Positions 45,322 through 55,828 of a DNA stretch of 64,000 nt are shown here, piece by piece (position 1 is the stretch's first letter; every line of letters begins with the position of its first letter). A program made the translations under genes and the position numbers. This DNA is from Lineus longissimus. Lineage: Eukaryota > Nemertea > Pilidiophora > Heteronemertea > Lineidae. The stretch lies in the NCBI RefSeq assembly GCF_910592395.1, contig NC_088312.1:14985292-15049291 (forward strand), written 5' to 3'. The notes under the pieces were generated by a model that was not told where the DNA came from, searched no databases, and saw only the letters and a program-made list of their open reading frames with translations.

Positions 45322-45361
45322 TTAAATGAATACAAATCAAAGTAATGAACAGTATCTGTAA

Positions 45362-45672
45362 GGGGTTTGTACTACAACCCCGAGAGTCCAGTGGCTTACA
45401 GTTCTTTGAGTAAAATGTGGAAACAGGTCAAAGAAGATGATATGACTATGACTTCGTCAAGAGAACATGACAAAAGTAAAGAGAGCAAATCTCGACAAAG
45501 TTCGGCTTCATCACAAGAGCATAGCTCTGATAAACGTATTAAGTACAAAGAAGTGAAAACATTTCCAGACACACTACCAACACACCAACTACATAAACTG
45601 TCTGGATTACACTCAAACGGCCGAGGTACTAGCCAAGGGTGCCTCAAAAGCTTTAGCTGCAATCCTCACTAA
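45362..45672 (+). pseudogene. Possible N-terminus of the virus-like element's integrase
   Basis: The open frame begins near GLYYNPESPVAYSSLSKMWK and includes a Ser/Lys-rich insert, then FPDTLPTHQLHK. The start resembles the region ahead of the catalytic core in Polinton-type integrases, but no DDE core is present because sequence from about 45700 on is LINE-derived. It diverges from the ATPase gene, as expected if the element continued rightward. Weak call. Confidence 0.32.
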
Positions 45673-45736
45673 ACACTTTGCCACGGCATCGGGACTTACG
45701 TATAATTCTTACGCTCGTCTATATGATGCACAAGTC

Positions 45737-46566
45737 GTGCCAGTTATATACTACTGCTGTGGGGTCAGGGGTTTTAAGAGCTACAGCCAGTGTGAAAAGG
45801 TACATTTACGGAGTATGCGATCCTTTCTTTGGGAAGGTAAATTTTCAACTATTCCATCACTGGAAGGAGACATGGCTTTTATCCCGTTATCGATCCGTCA
45901 CCATGTAAAAATGTGTAAACTTTGGTTCAGGCTCTACTCATTACCGGTCAATAGAACTTTGAAACAAATCTTTCTGTTGGATCGTGAACTGTCTAAACAA
46001 GGAAAAGACAACTGGTGTAAAGATTTGAAGACAATTTTAGACAAGTGTGGTATGATAGATTTATATAATGATAATACAGAAGTAAATAGGGAATTTTTTG
46101 AAAGTGATAGGAAGGCATTGCTGTCGGAAATTCAGTATGCGCTCTTGACTGTAGGTATATTGCTGAGTGGCACAAGCCAAAGTTGCGCATATACAAGTTG
46201 CTTAAAAGGATTTTAGTGTTGATGGTTATGTGGTTACGCCGCTAAGTAGAGTGAAATGGTCAATCCTTGCAAGAATGTGGAACGGAACTTTTCCGCTCAA
46301 TATCCAACTCGGACGATACAGGGGTATACCCCTGCAAGATAGAATTTGCCGAAATTGCGATAAGAATATGTTGAAGACGAATACCATTTCCTTCTAGAGT
46401 GAGGATGACACAGAGAGGAACCATATATTCAATCATTTCGCAACGTCATTTGGCGTGGACGTAAGGACTATCTCACGAGAAGAAAAATTGAGGGTGCTTC
46501 TGTCTTGCCCAGCGGCTGGTCGGGTTGCGGACTACATACGTGTACGTCACATTTATGCACTGCGTA
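45737..46566 (+). pseudogene. C-terminal fragment of a second LINE family
   Basis: The plus frame from 45737 (LRSMRSFLWEGKFSTIPSLE, then HHVKMCKLWFRLYSLPVNRT) has the look of the region after the RT domain in jockey/I-type LINEs. Downstream, VTPLSRVKWSILARMWNGTF leads to a cysteine/histidine knuckle (RICRNCDKN... YHFLLEC, across a frame break near 46365). It ends in YIRVRHIYALRN before TAA at about 46568. It is unrelated in sequence to the 47.6-54.4 kb LINE. Confidence 0.6.
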
Positions 46567-46569
46567 ACT

Positions 46570-47560
46570 GAATACGCAGTTAAAACGCAGTTTATGTTGC
46601 TACCATCTTGTATGTGTTTTGTGTTTCATAAGCCTAAAGGCCTCCATACACTGCATGACAAAAGTCATTTTGTGGCTTGTTTCCCAAAAAATGTTGCAAT
46701 GTGTATACGATTGGAACTTTTGTTACGAAGTATCCATATGTACCGCCTTGTTGAAAGTTGTAAAACGTTAACCACAAAAGTCAATAGGTGTGTGTGGATG
46801 ATTACGACTATTGTGACCGTGTTTCAGCTGGCCGCTTCAGCTTCAAACTCTTGAGTCATCTTTTACAAAAGTCATTCAGTGTGTATTCACTCAGTGACCT
46901 TTGTGGGCATGTTTACCCCTGTGGAAAGCTGTGGACAGCTGAATTGAATATGTTCAATTTTTGGAGACCTGTTGCTCATGGGACAGGAAGATGGCTACGT
47001 GGTATTCAGAAAAAACATCAAGATTTTGTGATCTTTGGGGGGTGCAAGAATGTCTTTTCAACGTCAAGTCCCCTCTGTACCACGATATGAACGAAAAGAG
47101 CTACTGAATTGGACGTCACCGGTAAGGTTCACATTGGTAATGTTGGTAAATATGCCCCGCCCAATTTCAATACACGTTTACCCAAGAAATAAATGAACAA
47201 AATATATCAATATCCAGTTTAATATTATTTGCTTGGAAGACAATACAAGAAAATTGGGTGTAAACCCTGTGATTTGGATTGCAATTCATCCACTACTTAT
47301 GAATCTATGTTGGTCGTTTAAATTAGAATGAGGACAGAGCAAATCGCACGCGTAGCCACTTCCCTTTGCGTGGTACACAGGCTACAGTCCTATGGTCCAA
47401 AGATTCTGAGGCAAAATGTAAATCTCATTCATGTTGATTATACTTGAGTGCTTGTACTGTTTTGATACCCGCCGTTGTTTATGCTAACAGCAGATGACGA
47501 AATCAAGAAAATCGCATTCGTCTGGTTCGTCTTCGCCGAATGATGACAATATATATATAT
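46570..47560. other. Intergenic stretch with a short shared repeat
   Basis: No gene supported. A segment of about 55 bp (46577-46632, GCAGTTTATGTTGCTACCAT...) recurs at 58076-58130 next to retroelement debris. A short AT microsatellite (about 47549-47562) marks the 3' boundary of the LINE. Confidence 0.5.
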
Positions 47561-47854
47561 ATTTCTTTATTTCCTCCTTGTTAGAAGATTACAGAACAAC
47601 AGTAATGTATAGTTATTTACAACAAGCAACAAATCAAATTGCACGAGACAAATCAAGAAATTAAAGTAAAGGTGTCTCTGAACTATTTCGCCTTAAACAT
47701 TTCCTCACGGCCGCCAGGTGGCATCAGTAACACCCAGAACTTGTGACATTTCGTCAAAATCGAGGCTATCTGTTTGCCTCCCCAGCAATGTTTCGACCAA
47801 ATCACTGTCCATCATATTCCACAGTTCGCTACTAACATTAACGTCACATTTTTG

Positions 47855-49300
47855 CTAAATGCTGTCCCAAAACCGGTCCCTGTTACTGCTAAAGGCAGTG
47901 CATTGACAAAAAAAGTGAACTTGAGGGTCCGTGTAGACGCTGTTACATTGTTCGCCGGATTTTTCGGTTGGTTCGACACACAGTGTACACAACTTTGCCA
48001 GAAAGGCATAATTTGATGCTAAGTTCGGATCGTTCTTTGCACAAATCCAGAGCATAGACGGAAAGTCTAGAGACTTTTCAATGTTCAGTATTCTCTGATG
48101 GCCATTTTCTTGGCAGTCTAACACAAATCGTTTGTTTTCAAACAGTAATGTTGCTTCGTTCACTATAATTTTCCAGATTCCTTTATCTGGAAAGCTACAT
48201 GTATCCGATTCAAAGTAATCGGTCAGATATTCACGGCAATTATATTTGTCCATAAGCTTTACGAGGTTTGGAACATAGCCCAAACTTTTATTACTGTCTT
48301 TACCCGCACGTTCGACCATATTGGCATATCGGCATTTTAGAACTTTCAAAGGAAGGGAATTTTCAGACATTTTTGCAAGTTGCCTGAAAAATTGCAAACA
48401 CCTTCTGTCCAAGTAACACTGTAGCGTAGGACTGCCTATCATTGCTTGGCACACGGTTGTGCTCGTTAGCCGATTAAATCCTTGCATCCTTTTAAGACAG
48501 TAACGGTGGGCTCTTTCTAGAATTAACAGCTCTGAGAGAGCAATTTCCTGACACCAAATTTCAGCTCCATAAAGAGCTCTGGGAAGGCAAATCGTTCTGT
48601 ACAAGTTGTGGCTTATTATTGGGTTGAAACCACTTGGCTGCTGGTTTGGCCCAATTATGCTCATGAGCGTATTCTTCAGTTTCTGAGCAGCTTCAATAGT
48701 TCGCTGCGTAGACTTTAAGTATTTATCAACTAGTATCCCGAGGTGAACATGAGAGGATTTTTCATTGACCGACTGGTTACCTAGCGCCGATTTCCTTTCA
48801 TTTTTTGTTCGCTTCCATTGCGCAGCGGTTTCCCCTAGAACTATAACACAGCATTTTTCGGCATTGTAGTCATAGCGCCACTTGACTGAATACCGAAACG
48901 AACATGACATCATCCTATCAAGGCCACATTTTGCGAGAGAGAGTAACGTGAGATCGTCTGCGTGACACGGTGAGCTGCAGTTTATATTGTCAATGTTTAA
49001 TCCGTCTCTGGTGTCATCGAGCTCGTCTATTAGCGCGTTGATAAACAACAAGTAAAGCCACGTTGACAAGACGCCACCTTGTCTCACGCCTTGTTTAAGC
49101 GCAAACCACGGCGAGGAGAATTCGTTTTCTGTGACACAGCTTTCTATTTCTGCATAACAATTCTTTGTAACTCGCCAGAATTTCCCATTTATACCAAACA
49201 TAAATAGTTTATACAGGAGACCTTCAATCCAGACGGTATCGTAGGCTTTACGGGTGTCCAAGAAGCAAGCGTACACTTAAGAATGTTTTTCGATCTGATG
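47855..49300 (-). pseudogene. LINE ORF2, RT catalytic core and C-terminus
   Basis: Resumes after the SINE with YHQIEKHS, TAA (about 49276), then VYACFLDTRKAYDTVWIEGL (catalytic Asp), ALKQGVRQGGVLSTWLYLLF and CHADDLTLLS (the two catalytic Asp). The C-terminal region ends in a Cys-rich part (EQCNSVYTDPQVHFFCQC). The 473-codon frame is otherwise open. The copy at 25262-26215 matches its last third. Confidence 0.87.
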
Positions 49301-49301
49301 G

Positions 49302-49635
49302 TATCATCATATCATCATATCATTACCGGCGTCGTAACCCTATTGGATTTTTGCCGGAGGTATTGAGTCCACTATAGGCTACTGTCCACCTATGTGGGAT
49401 CTTTTACTTGCCCTGGCATAGACACTCAGGTACAAGGGACCACGGCTTTTAGTCTCATCCGACAGACCCTAGAGTATTTCATACGTTAATGTACGTGTTG
49501 TGAAGAGCCAGAAATTTTAGTTCCTTGAAAGCCACGCCGGTTCATCCAGAAATACAATCCTGGGTTCTCCCCGGGATCGAACCCGGGCCCTATTGCGTGG
49601 TAGACAGCAGTGTTAACCACTAGGCTATGAGGCTC
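49302..49635 (-). mobile_element. tRNA-derived SINE inserted in the LINE RT
   Basis: Read on minus: tRNA-like head with box A (TAGCCTAGTGGTTAACAC) and box B (GGGTTCGATCCC, near 49570-49582), a central body, and a tail of ATGATAT repeats at 49303-49325. It separates FVMIE from YHQIEKHS in the RT frame. A second copy is at 60540-60840 and a 5' remnant at 55005-55045. Confidence 0.85.
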
Positions 49636-49639
49636 AATC

Positions 49640-50121
49640 ATGACAAATGACGTGGATACACAACTGCGATTTTTCTGATAGGCGCTTTGTTGTGGGTTCG
49701 GAAAGACAATATTATTGTCTGCGGTCCAGTTTTGCAACCGAGTCAGCAGTAGCCTTTCAAATAACTTATACAAGACTGGTAACAATGTGATAGGACGATA
49801 ACTATTCGGATCACTCCTGTTCTTCCCATGACCTTTAAACAGTGTATGTATAACTCCCCGTTTTGCATCTCTCGGAATATGTTCATGTTTGAGGAACAGG
49901 TTAAAGAGTTCTGTGATTTTGACATGAAGGGCATGCCCGCCATATTTGATGTGTTCGTTGCCTACTCCATCATGCCCTCCGGCTTTCCCGTTCTTTAGCT
50001 GTCGAATCCCACTTTTTACCTCTTCAGTGGTAAAGGGGGCGTCCAATGAGGGGTCGTGATTGGCAGCCGATTCTCGCATCATTTCCTCTAGTTTGGTATC
50101 CACGAATCGTTTGAAGGCGGC
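49640..50121 (-). pseudogene. LINE ORF2, RT N-terminal part
   Basis: From YDAAFKRFVDTKLEEMMRES to KNRSCVSTSFVMIE, including the RT core start (IRQLKNGKAGGHDGVGNEHI, NSYRPITLLPVLYKLFERLL). It is bounded right by the TIR element and left by the SINE. ORF2 resumes at 49300. Confidence 0.85.
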
Positions 50122-50127
50122 GTCATA

Positions 50128-51232
50128 ACTCACACAACGTAGTGAGTGTAATGGTTACGTATGTATATAAAGTGTAAACAAAATTCATATATCCATCATG
50201 TCCATCGAATCTGAAAAAATTTGTGCAGACCCATGACAGTTCCGGTTCCGGTACAGTTTGTTGCATTCCATACGGGCCGCGCTTGCCGATCCTGCTTTCA
50301 CGACGCACCGCAACCACAGTTACCATGATTCCCGTTTTTGACGCAATTATTTCATGACGTCATGAGCCATTCACCAATCACGCAAGTAGATTTATTCACA
50401 CCGGCGCCACTGTCTTGAAGTGTATCTAAAAATCGTCTGCTAGAACATACAGGACAACAACGTCGGCGGAGACAGTTGTGACATTTCATTGCAGACGAAG
50501 TAAACGTCCACTTCTTCTCGATTTACGTACTTTACTTCAAAAAAGTCAGTTTTAACACTACTGCACAAATATAGAGTGGTCTTAAAGTTCCATTTGGATA
50601 GAGATTTGACGGACTGATTTGGAAATTCATTCCAACCATGCAACTGTTTCAGAAATGAGAAAAAGCTCCTGGGTGTCATGACATGCATGATGTGTCTTGC
50701 CTCTGCATTTTTGTACTCGGACATGTCAGAGGGCTTTCAACTTTCATATCATTGAAGAAATAATTCATTCCCAACTACAAGTATATCAATCACATCATTT
50801 ATTTAAGAATCGTCTGCTAGGACATACAGGACAACGTCGGTGGAGACAGTTGTGACATTTCAATTTTCATTGCATTGAGATTTGACGGACTGATTTGGAA
50901 ATTCATTCCAATGGATTCCAACCATGCAACTGTTTCAGAAATGAGAAAAAGCTCCTGGGTGTCATGACATGCATTCAATTATTATTTCACCACAAAGAGC
51001 TGCTTCTGTCCGCAGATATGAGACAGCTACCGGGGCGGGGACTATTTCTTTATGGGGCCTTATTGTTCAGCGTCTCCAAGGAATTCTATTTTAGAGTCCA
51101 ATGGGGGGGGGGGGGGGCTTCCCCCCAATGTACTGACTAAAACCTGTCACTTTCAGAGAACGGGGGAGGGGGTTTGGGGGACTCATCCCCCAATGTACTG
51201 GCTATATATGTCAGAAGGACAGTTGTGTGAGT
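50128..51232. mobile_element. Non-autonomous TIR element inserted in LINE ORF2
   Basis: ACTCACACAAC at 50128 is inverted at 51222-51232 (GTTGTGTGAGT). It interrupts ORF2 between SNL and YDAAF. TA adjoins the right junction and is present at or near the left, so a TA target is possible but not certain. The interior is non-coding. A segment at 50434-50690 is duplicated, with a deletion, at 50809-50974 (both include AGAAATGAGAAAAAGCTCCT). A G run of 14 or more lies near 51103. Confidence 0.65.
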
Positions 51233-51265
51233 TCACTAGAGATTGCTCTTTACATATTATTCCGG

Positions 51266-52669
51266 TTTCACCTTTGGTGTGTAGAGCGTTTCATAGTGTT
51301 CCGCCCATTTACGCGTTATGTCGGTGGAACTATAGAAGATTGTTCCGTCAAAGCGCATGGGTGACGGTAGTTTATTTGGGGTCCGACGGTTGGCTTTGAG
51401 CAGTTTCCAAAACTTAGTTTGGTCAATTTCTGCGCTTTCATTAAGTTCCCGGTAAAACTCTTGTTGTAGCTTTGCATTTTGTCGGCGAAACTCTGCGCGA
51501 AATTCTCTTTTCTTTTCTTTATACTCTCTGTAGACAGTCGAGTCTGAGTCCCTGGGCTTACCCGCCGCTGTCCAGGCCAGCCGGGCGTCGCGCATTCTCT
51601 GGTGAAGTGGCTTGAGCGTTTCCTTCCAATTTGGACGGATATTCTTTCGAAACACACATTCAGGTATAGTTCGCGCGGATGCCACTAACATAGCGCTGAC
51701 GACTGATTGATACGCATTGTCAATGTCGCGACTGGTATAGAAATAACTCTGACTTATGTCGGGCAACTGGCGCTTCAGTTCCTGCCGGTATTGTACTATT
51801 TTGTTGAAATCAGTTTGGGCGCAATACTTCCATTTGAATCGTTTTCGTTTTCGCTGTACCAATGGTTCCTCATTGGAATGATCCTTTGTTTCTGAGGTAC
51901 TGAGTTTCAGTATTGCATGGACGGCTAAATGGTCGGATGTATTTGGATCAACATCTTCCACCACTTCACATGTCTTCAAACATTCAAGCAGTAGCGAGTT
52001 TATGCAAATGTGATCTATAAGCGTTTTGTTTGATCCTTCAAACGGATCGAACGTGTATGCGGGTCCTTTACATTGTGAGCTGACTGGGATCGATGAAAGC
52101 CCAGTCCGACGCAAAAATGAATCTAGCGCACGAGTCCTTCTGCAGTCTGGTGGTGCTGGGATCCTTGGTCCTGTGGCTTTCGCATTGAAATCCCCCATTA
52201 GTACGATTTCGCCGAGCGAGCAATAGAATTCGAATAACTGGAACAGGTAATCGATGTATTCGATAAAGAATTCGTCTGGGTAATTCGTACTCGGTAGATA
52301 AACCATGAATATCGTGAGCATCCTCTTATTGTTTAGGTTCACAGTGATTCCGGTTATTCTATCGCTTTCTAAGTCGAGCGTTCTGATGTACGGCGTAAGG
52401 TCTTTGTTCCAAAGGAGAGCAACCCCACCTTTGCCTCTGCGCACTTTATCACCTGAAAACAGGTCTGCAGAGCAGACTGCATGGCATGAAAACGCATTGT
52501 TTATCGACTCCAAGAATTTTGTAGAATCAGGGTATAGCCAGTGTTCGCATATTCCAAGAATGTCAAGTTTGCGCGAAATAATCAGATTTTCCGCATACAG
52601 GGAACCGTACATTATTCCTCATGCATTCCAGCACGCTATTGCTAAATTGTTTCGTGTTACTATGGCCAT
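51266..52669 (-). pseudogene. LINE ORF2, APE endonuclease part, early in-frame TGA
   Basis: ATG 52669 (MAIVTRNNLAIACWNA) is followed by TGA at 52619-52621 and then the same frame. Endonuclease/exonuclease/phosphatase hallmarks: EHWLYPDS, VMGDFNAKATG (given as LMGDFNAKA in sequence) and the final NTSDHLAVHA with catalytic His. A linker and the start of the thumb-like region (WAEHYETLYTP) come before the TIR element at 51232. TGA stands where such proteins have Arg. Confidence 0.82.
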
Positions 52670-52684
52670 AATGACGTGGCAGAT

Positions 52685-54400
52685 TTAGTCCCACCATTCC
52701 CGACACTGAATTCCTTCCGGCCAAAACTGTTCATCTAATAGCGCAGTCTTATCTACTTCGTCAATGATAACTTTCGCAGTCCCTCGTATTTTGCTCTTGA
52801 TTAATATAACGCGTGGATTATGAATTCCTTGATTGATAAGAAATTCCACCATGGATTCGGCACTGCTGTTGAGCGCAATACGTCCTACGAAAATCACAGC
52901 TCTTCTCCGACGTTGTTTCCGGGCCACGCCTTGAAACCGCATTTCCTTGCTGACGCCAATGACGGTGGTGATCTTCTGTGGGGTACCAGTTTTCTGATCG
53001 ATCGGAGTGTCCTTTTCAACCAGCTTAGCTGTTCTGTTCTCCTCGTTTACATGTACTGCAGCTCTAGATGCTTGTCGATCAATTGGGTTATTCTCTTCTG
53101 CAAGCGGTGTAGCCTTAGATGCTTGTCGATCTGACGTGTTATTCTCTTTTACCAGTGTTGCAGCTCTTGATGATTGTCGTTCAGACAGATCCTGTTGTTG
53201 AAGTATATGCGGCGTGGGGTGCATTGGTTTTGCGGTAACGGTAGAGTAGCTGTCCGACGACGATCTCATGCGGCATATATCTCGCTCCACCTGACTAATC
53301 CTGGCTCTCAGTGACGTTGAGTCTTTCTCCATTTTGGGAATGACGCATTGATCAATGTTATTCAACTTCTCCATTGTTTCTGCAGTTGTTTTTATGTCCG
53401 CTTTCATTAGCTTGATATCACTACGGAGTTTGCTTATGCCGGAATCGCGCATATCCTTAATTCTTTCGCACGAAAGGTTGCATTCTGCAAATTCACCCGG
53501 AAGTTTACCAAACATATTGACCTTGCCTAATAATGGGTTGAGCTGATTCGCAAAGTAAGTCTTTTGTTCAACAAGACGTTTTTCTAAATTATCAGCTTTT
53601 CCCTTTTCTCTCTCTATCGATTTTTTAAGTTTATCACATTCCTCCTTGAGGAACGAATTCTCCTTCGTGAGACTGATAATATGGTAATCCACATCCTCTT
53701 TGAATGATTTGAATTTGCTTAATCCTTCTGAACGGCCTTGCCTCGACTTCTCCACGTCCTTCTGCAGGGTAACTATATTTGCGCGAATCTCAGTAACTGC
53801 CTGCGAATTACTATCATTTGCTTCACTTGCTAAAATTTCACACTTTTTGAGCACTGTATCAGAATTATCACGCTTTTTCAACAGAGTTAAATCTGATTCG
53901 ATTCTACTGACTGTTTCGAACAGCTCAGCCAGTTTCGTTTCTGTGTTGGTATTCTGGCCTTTGTTCGGAGATCTTTGTGTTTCGGCACTCGCCACTGAAC
54001 GTTCTGCTCCAATCGCCGATGTATTGTCCAGAGAACTTAAGCCACTTATTTCGGTTTGTTGTGATTGGGCTGATTGGCACTCGTTGTTGACACTTTCGTC
54101 CTCGTTAATGCCTGTAGTTTGAGGTTGTGAAAACACCGTGACGACTCCATCACTATGTTGTTGACTGGACGGTGATCTACCGTGACTGTAGAAAACTTCT
54201 TTCACATCATCGATGGCTGCCCCATCAATGAAAGCCTGTAGCACGTAGCAGTCCTTCGCGAATTTGCATGTTTTGCTGGCAGCTTTTGTGGTTTTCCTCC
54301 TCAGCGGTTCTCCCGGGGGACACTCAGTTGGTCGAAGACGCTTAGCTTTTCCACACAACCGTGTTCGATAAAGATCGACCATTTGGACGTTTGCGTCCAC
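52685..54400 (-). CDS. LINE ORF1 protein
   Basis: 571 aa, starting MDANVQMVDLYRTRLCGKAK. The central 250 residues are strongly heptad-like and charged (coiled coil, for example HIISLTKENSFLKEECDKLK), followed by four imperfect Ser/Arg/Ala repeats (DRQASKATPL type) and a C-terminal domain with a possible nucleic-acid-binding fold (AVIFVGRIALNSSAESMVEF). ORF1 proteins coat LINE RNA and trimerise through coiled coils. Stop at 52685, 15 nt before the ORF2 ATG. Confidence 0.82.
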   Translation of the reverse strand: MDANVQMVDLYRTRLCGKAKRLRPTECPPGEPLRRKTTKAASKTCKFAKDCYVLQAFIDGAAIDDVKEVFYSHGRSPSSQQHSDGVVTVFSQPQTTGINEDESVNNECQSAQSQQTEISGLSSLDNTSAIGAERSVASAETQRSPNKGQNTNTETKLAELFETVSRIESDLTLLKKRDNSDTVLKKCEILASEANDSNSQAVTEIRANIVTLQKDVEKSRQGRSEGLSKFKSFKEDVDYHIISLTKENSFLKEECDKLKKSIEREKGKADNLEKRLVEQKTYFANQLNPLLGKVNMFGKLPGEFAECNLSCERIKDMRDSGISKLRSDIKLMKADIKTTAETMEKLNNIDQCVIPKMEKDSTSLRARISQVERDICRMRSSSDSYSTVTAKPMHPTPHILQQQDLSERQSSRAATLVKENNTSDRQASKATPLAEENNPIDRQASRAAVHVNEENRTAKLVEKDTPIDQKTGTPQKITTVIGVSKEMRFQGVARKQRRRRAVIFVGRIALNSSAESMVEFLINQGIHNPRVILIKSKIRGTAKVIIDEVDKTALLDEQFWPEGIQCREWWD

Positions 54401-54830
54401 GATACTTAATAACTTATCGACATAAGAATCTCTAGGAAGATTTATTAGTTCATTGTCGAACTGTTCAGCCCAGGCTTGTCCATGGTTATGAAGTGTGACG
54501 TCGTTGTAGAAGAGTTTTGGTCATTGTTGACGTGGAATGTCATGAATGTGTAGTGACCAGTCAACAACTGTGGAAAGTCACAAAAATATTTGTGGCAAAT
54601 GGTGATTTCTGTGGCCTGTCGGGATCATTTTGTAGCAAATGTGTGCTACATTATTGACTATTGTCGAGTGTCACCTGGAAACATATGTCGCAGTTGCGTT
54701 TTGCACGTCCACATGTCTATCAGTGTGTGGAGAAATTTCGACTTCTGTGGAATGTCACCAGAATGTCTTTTGTCGAAGGTGACTTTTGTAGCAGCTGATT
54801 TCTACTTTTGTCATGTAGTGTATGAAGGCG
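54401..54830. other. Region 5' of LINE ORF1
   Basis: Contains the presumed LINE 5' UTR (to about 54560) and unassigned DNA. No conserved coding signal. Confidence 0.4.
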
Positions 54831-54832
54831 AT

Positions 54833-55005
54833 TTTCTTTTTTGGTGACACATAAATAAAATATATATAAGGTCATTAGTAGGGAAGGGCCTGTTAACTAC
54901 AGGATACGCACTTTGGATAACAGGGCGGTGACTAAACTTGTACACGCCAATCGTTTGAGGAGGGTATATGAATATGATCCTGATCGCAGGCCCAAAGCGT
55001 AGAAC
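54833..55005 (+). pseudogene. LTR-retroelement integrase C-terminal fragment, copy 1
   Basis: A plus frame from about 54898 reads YRIRTLDNRAVTKLVHANRL, the small C-terminal barrel typical of LTR-retrotransposon integrases. The same roughly 175-bp segment occurs at 58148-58325. It is joined at 55005 to a SINE remnant, so the coding context is lost. Confidence 0.55.
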
Positions 55006-55054
55006 CTAAGGCTAGCAGTGTTAACAACGAGGTTATGAGGCTCTTACACACGGC

Positions 55055-55825
55055 CAACATGGGACGTTGGTAGTAATATCCTGAACTAGGATCTTATTCG
55101 GCAATATTGTGAGATCCTGCATGCAAAATGGCATCTTTGGGCCTCTTTTCAGTCGTATGTTTGGGGGTCTTTCAGCAATCATGCGTTTCCGTCAAGCCCC
55201 CTCAAAAGACGATATAACGGATTTCCGAATGAAGTGCGTAAGGGCAATGACACGTATTAGGAATTTACAAGAGCTTTTAAAGGACTTATTACCGCGACCT
55301 CTCCATCAACGAACCAGGAAAGATTCATTTGATTTCATGGAGCAGACTACGTCCTCCTTGTTTGGCACGATCACTGAGAGTCAATTGAATGAGGTCAAAG
55401 ACAACATGGAGTTGATCGCAAAAGCGTAGGTTGCTGATTGGAATCATATCGGGAAGATTGCTGGACGTTTTTCCTCGGTTGTTATTAGAGAGGTTCGGCT
55501 GCGACGTTCCGATATGAATTCAGGTCGCGATAAATCGTTGAAATCTGACATGCGTTGAGGTCATAAATGGCCATTGTGACCAAGCTGTGGACCCTGTTGT
55601 AGGTTTCATAAAAACAGTTTGTCATAACCGGAACTCGTAACTGTTATGAGTAGGTGCGGTTAATTTCACTAGCCAATGATGTGACGTCATCATTCCCTGC
55701 GTCAATTTGGCTATCCCGATTCCGTCTGCCCGAGTAAGAAGTGTTGTATTTCGGTAGTGCAACACGACATCGGCCTGGGTTCCATATCATTGGTATTCAC
55801 CTGCTGTGCACCAGCGTTATAAAGT
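55055..55825. repeat. Segmental repeat copy 1 (empty SINE site)
   Basis: Nearly identical to 60845-62006 except for the SINE in the other copy. It includes the env-like ORF and a segment with GTTATAAAGTATT at its right end. The sequence ATTAGAGAGGTTCG at 55494-55507 is the unoccupied target of the SINE. Confidence 0.88.
55109..55429 (+). pseudogene. Env-like fusion-peptide segment, copy 1
   Basis: The 106-codon ORF ends with a basic RTRK site, then DSFDFMEQTTSSLFGTI and a helix (ESQLNEVKDNMELIAKA). A basic cleavage-like site followed by a hydrophobic Phe/Gly segment is the pattern of F-type envelope proteins in insect and invertebrate LTR elements. No signal peptide or transmembrane anchor is attached. 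The duplicate at 60944-61216 is almost identical. Annotated as an old, incomplete fragment. Confidence 0.5.
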
Positions 55826-55828
55826 ATT

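Larger units (their letters stand above)
40932..45650 (+). mobile_element. Remnant of a Polinton/adintovirus-like endogenous DNA element
   Basis: A compact AT-rich block of consecutive genes: coiled-coil membrane protein, major capsid-like protein, small membrane protein, penton-like protein and a membrane/maturation-like protein on plus, then a packaging ATPase on minus and possibly an integrase start on plus. Capsid plus A32-type ATPase is the hallmark set of the Polinton-adintovirus-virophage group. DNA polymerase B, protease and terminal inverted repeats are not in the block, and the right side is cut off by LINE debris. Four or more genes are broken, so this is an old integrated copy. 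Confidence 0.72.
47563..54400 (-). mobile_element. Near-full-length APE-type LINE carrying two insertions
   Basis: Non-LTR retrotransposon read leftward: ORF1 (54400-52685), ORF2 (from 52669) with endonuclease and RT, and a 3' UTR ending in AATAAAG and a TA repeat at about 47563. The coding sequence is split by a TIR element (50128-51232) and a SINE (49302-49635). Other lesions: TGA at 52619-52621 and TAA at about 49276. The 5' end is uncertain; sequence up to about 54560 may be 5' UTR. Superfamily is probably I/jockey-like by RT motif style. Confidence 0.88.
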
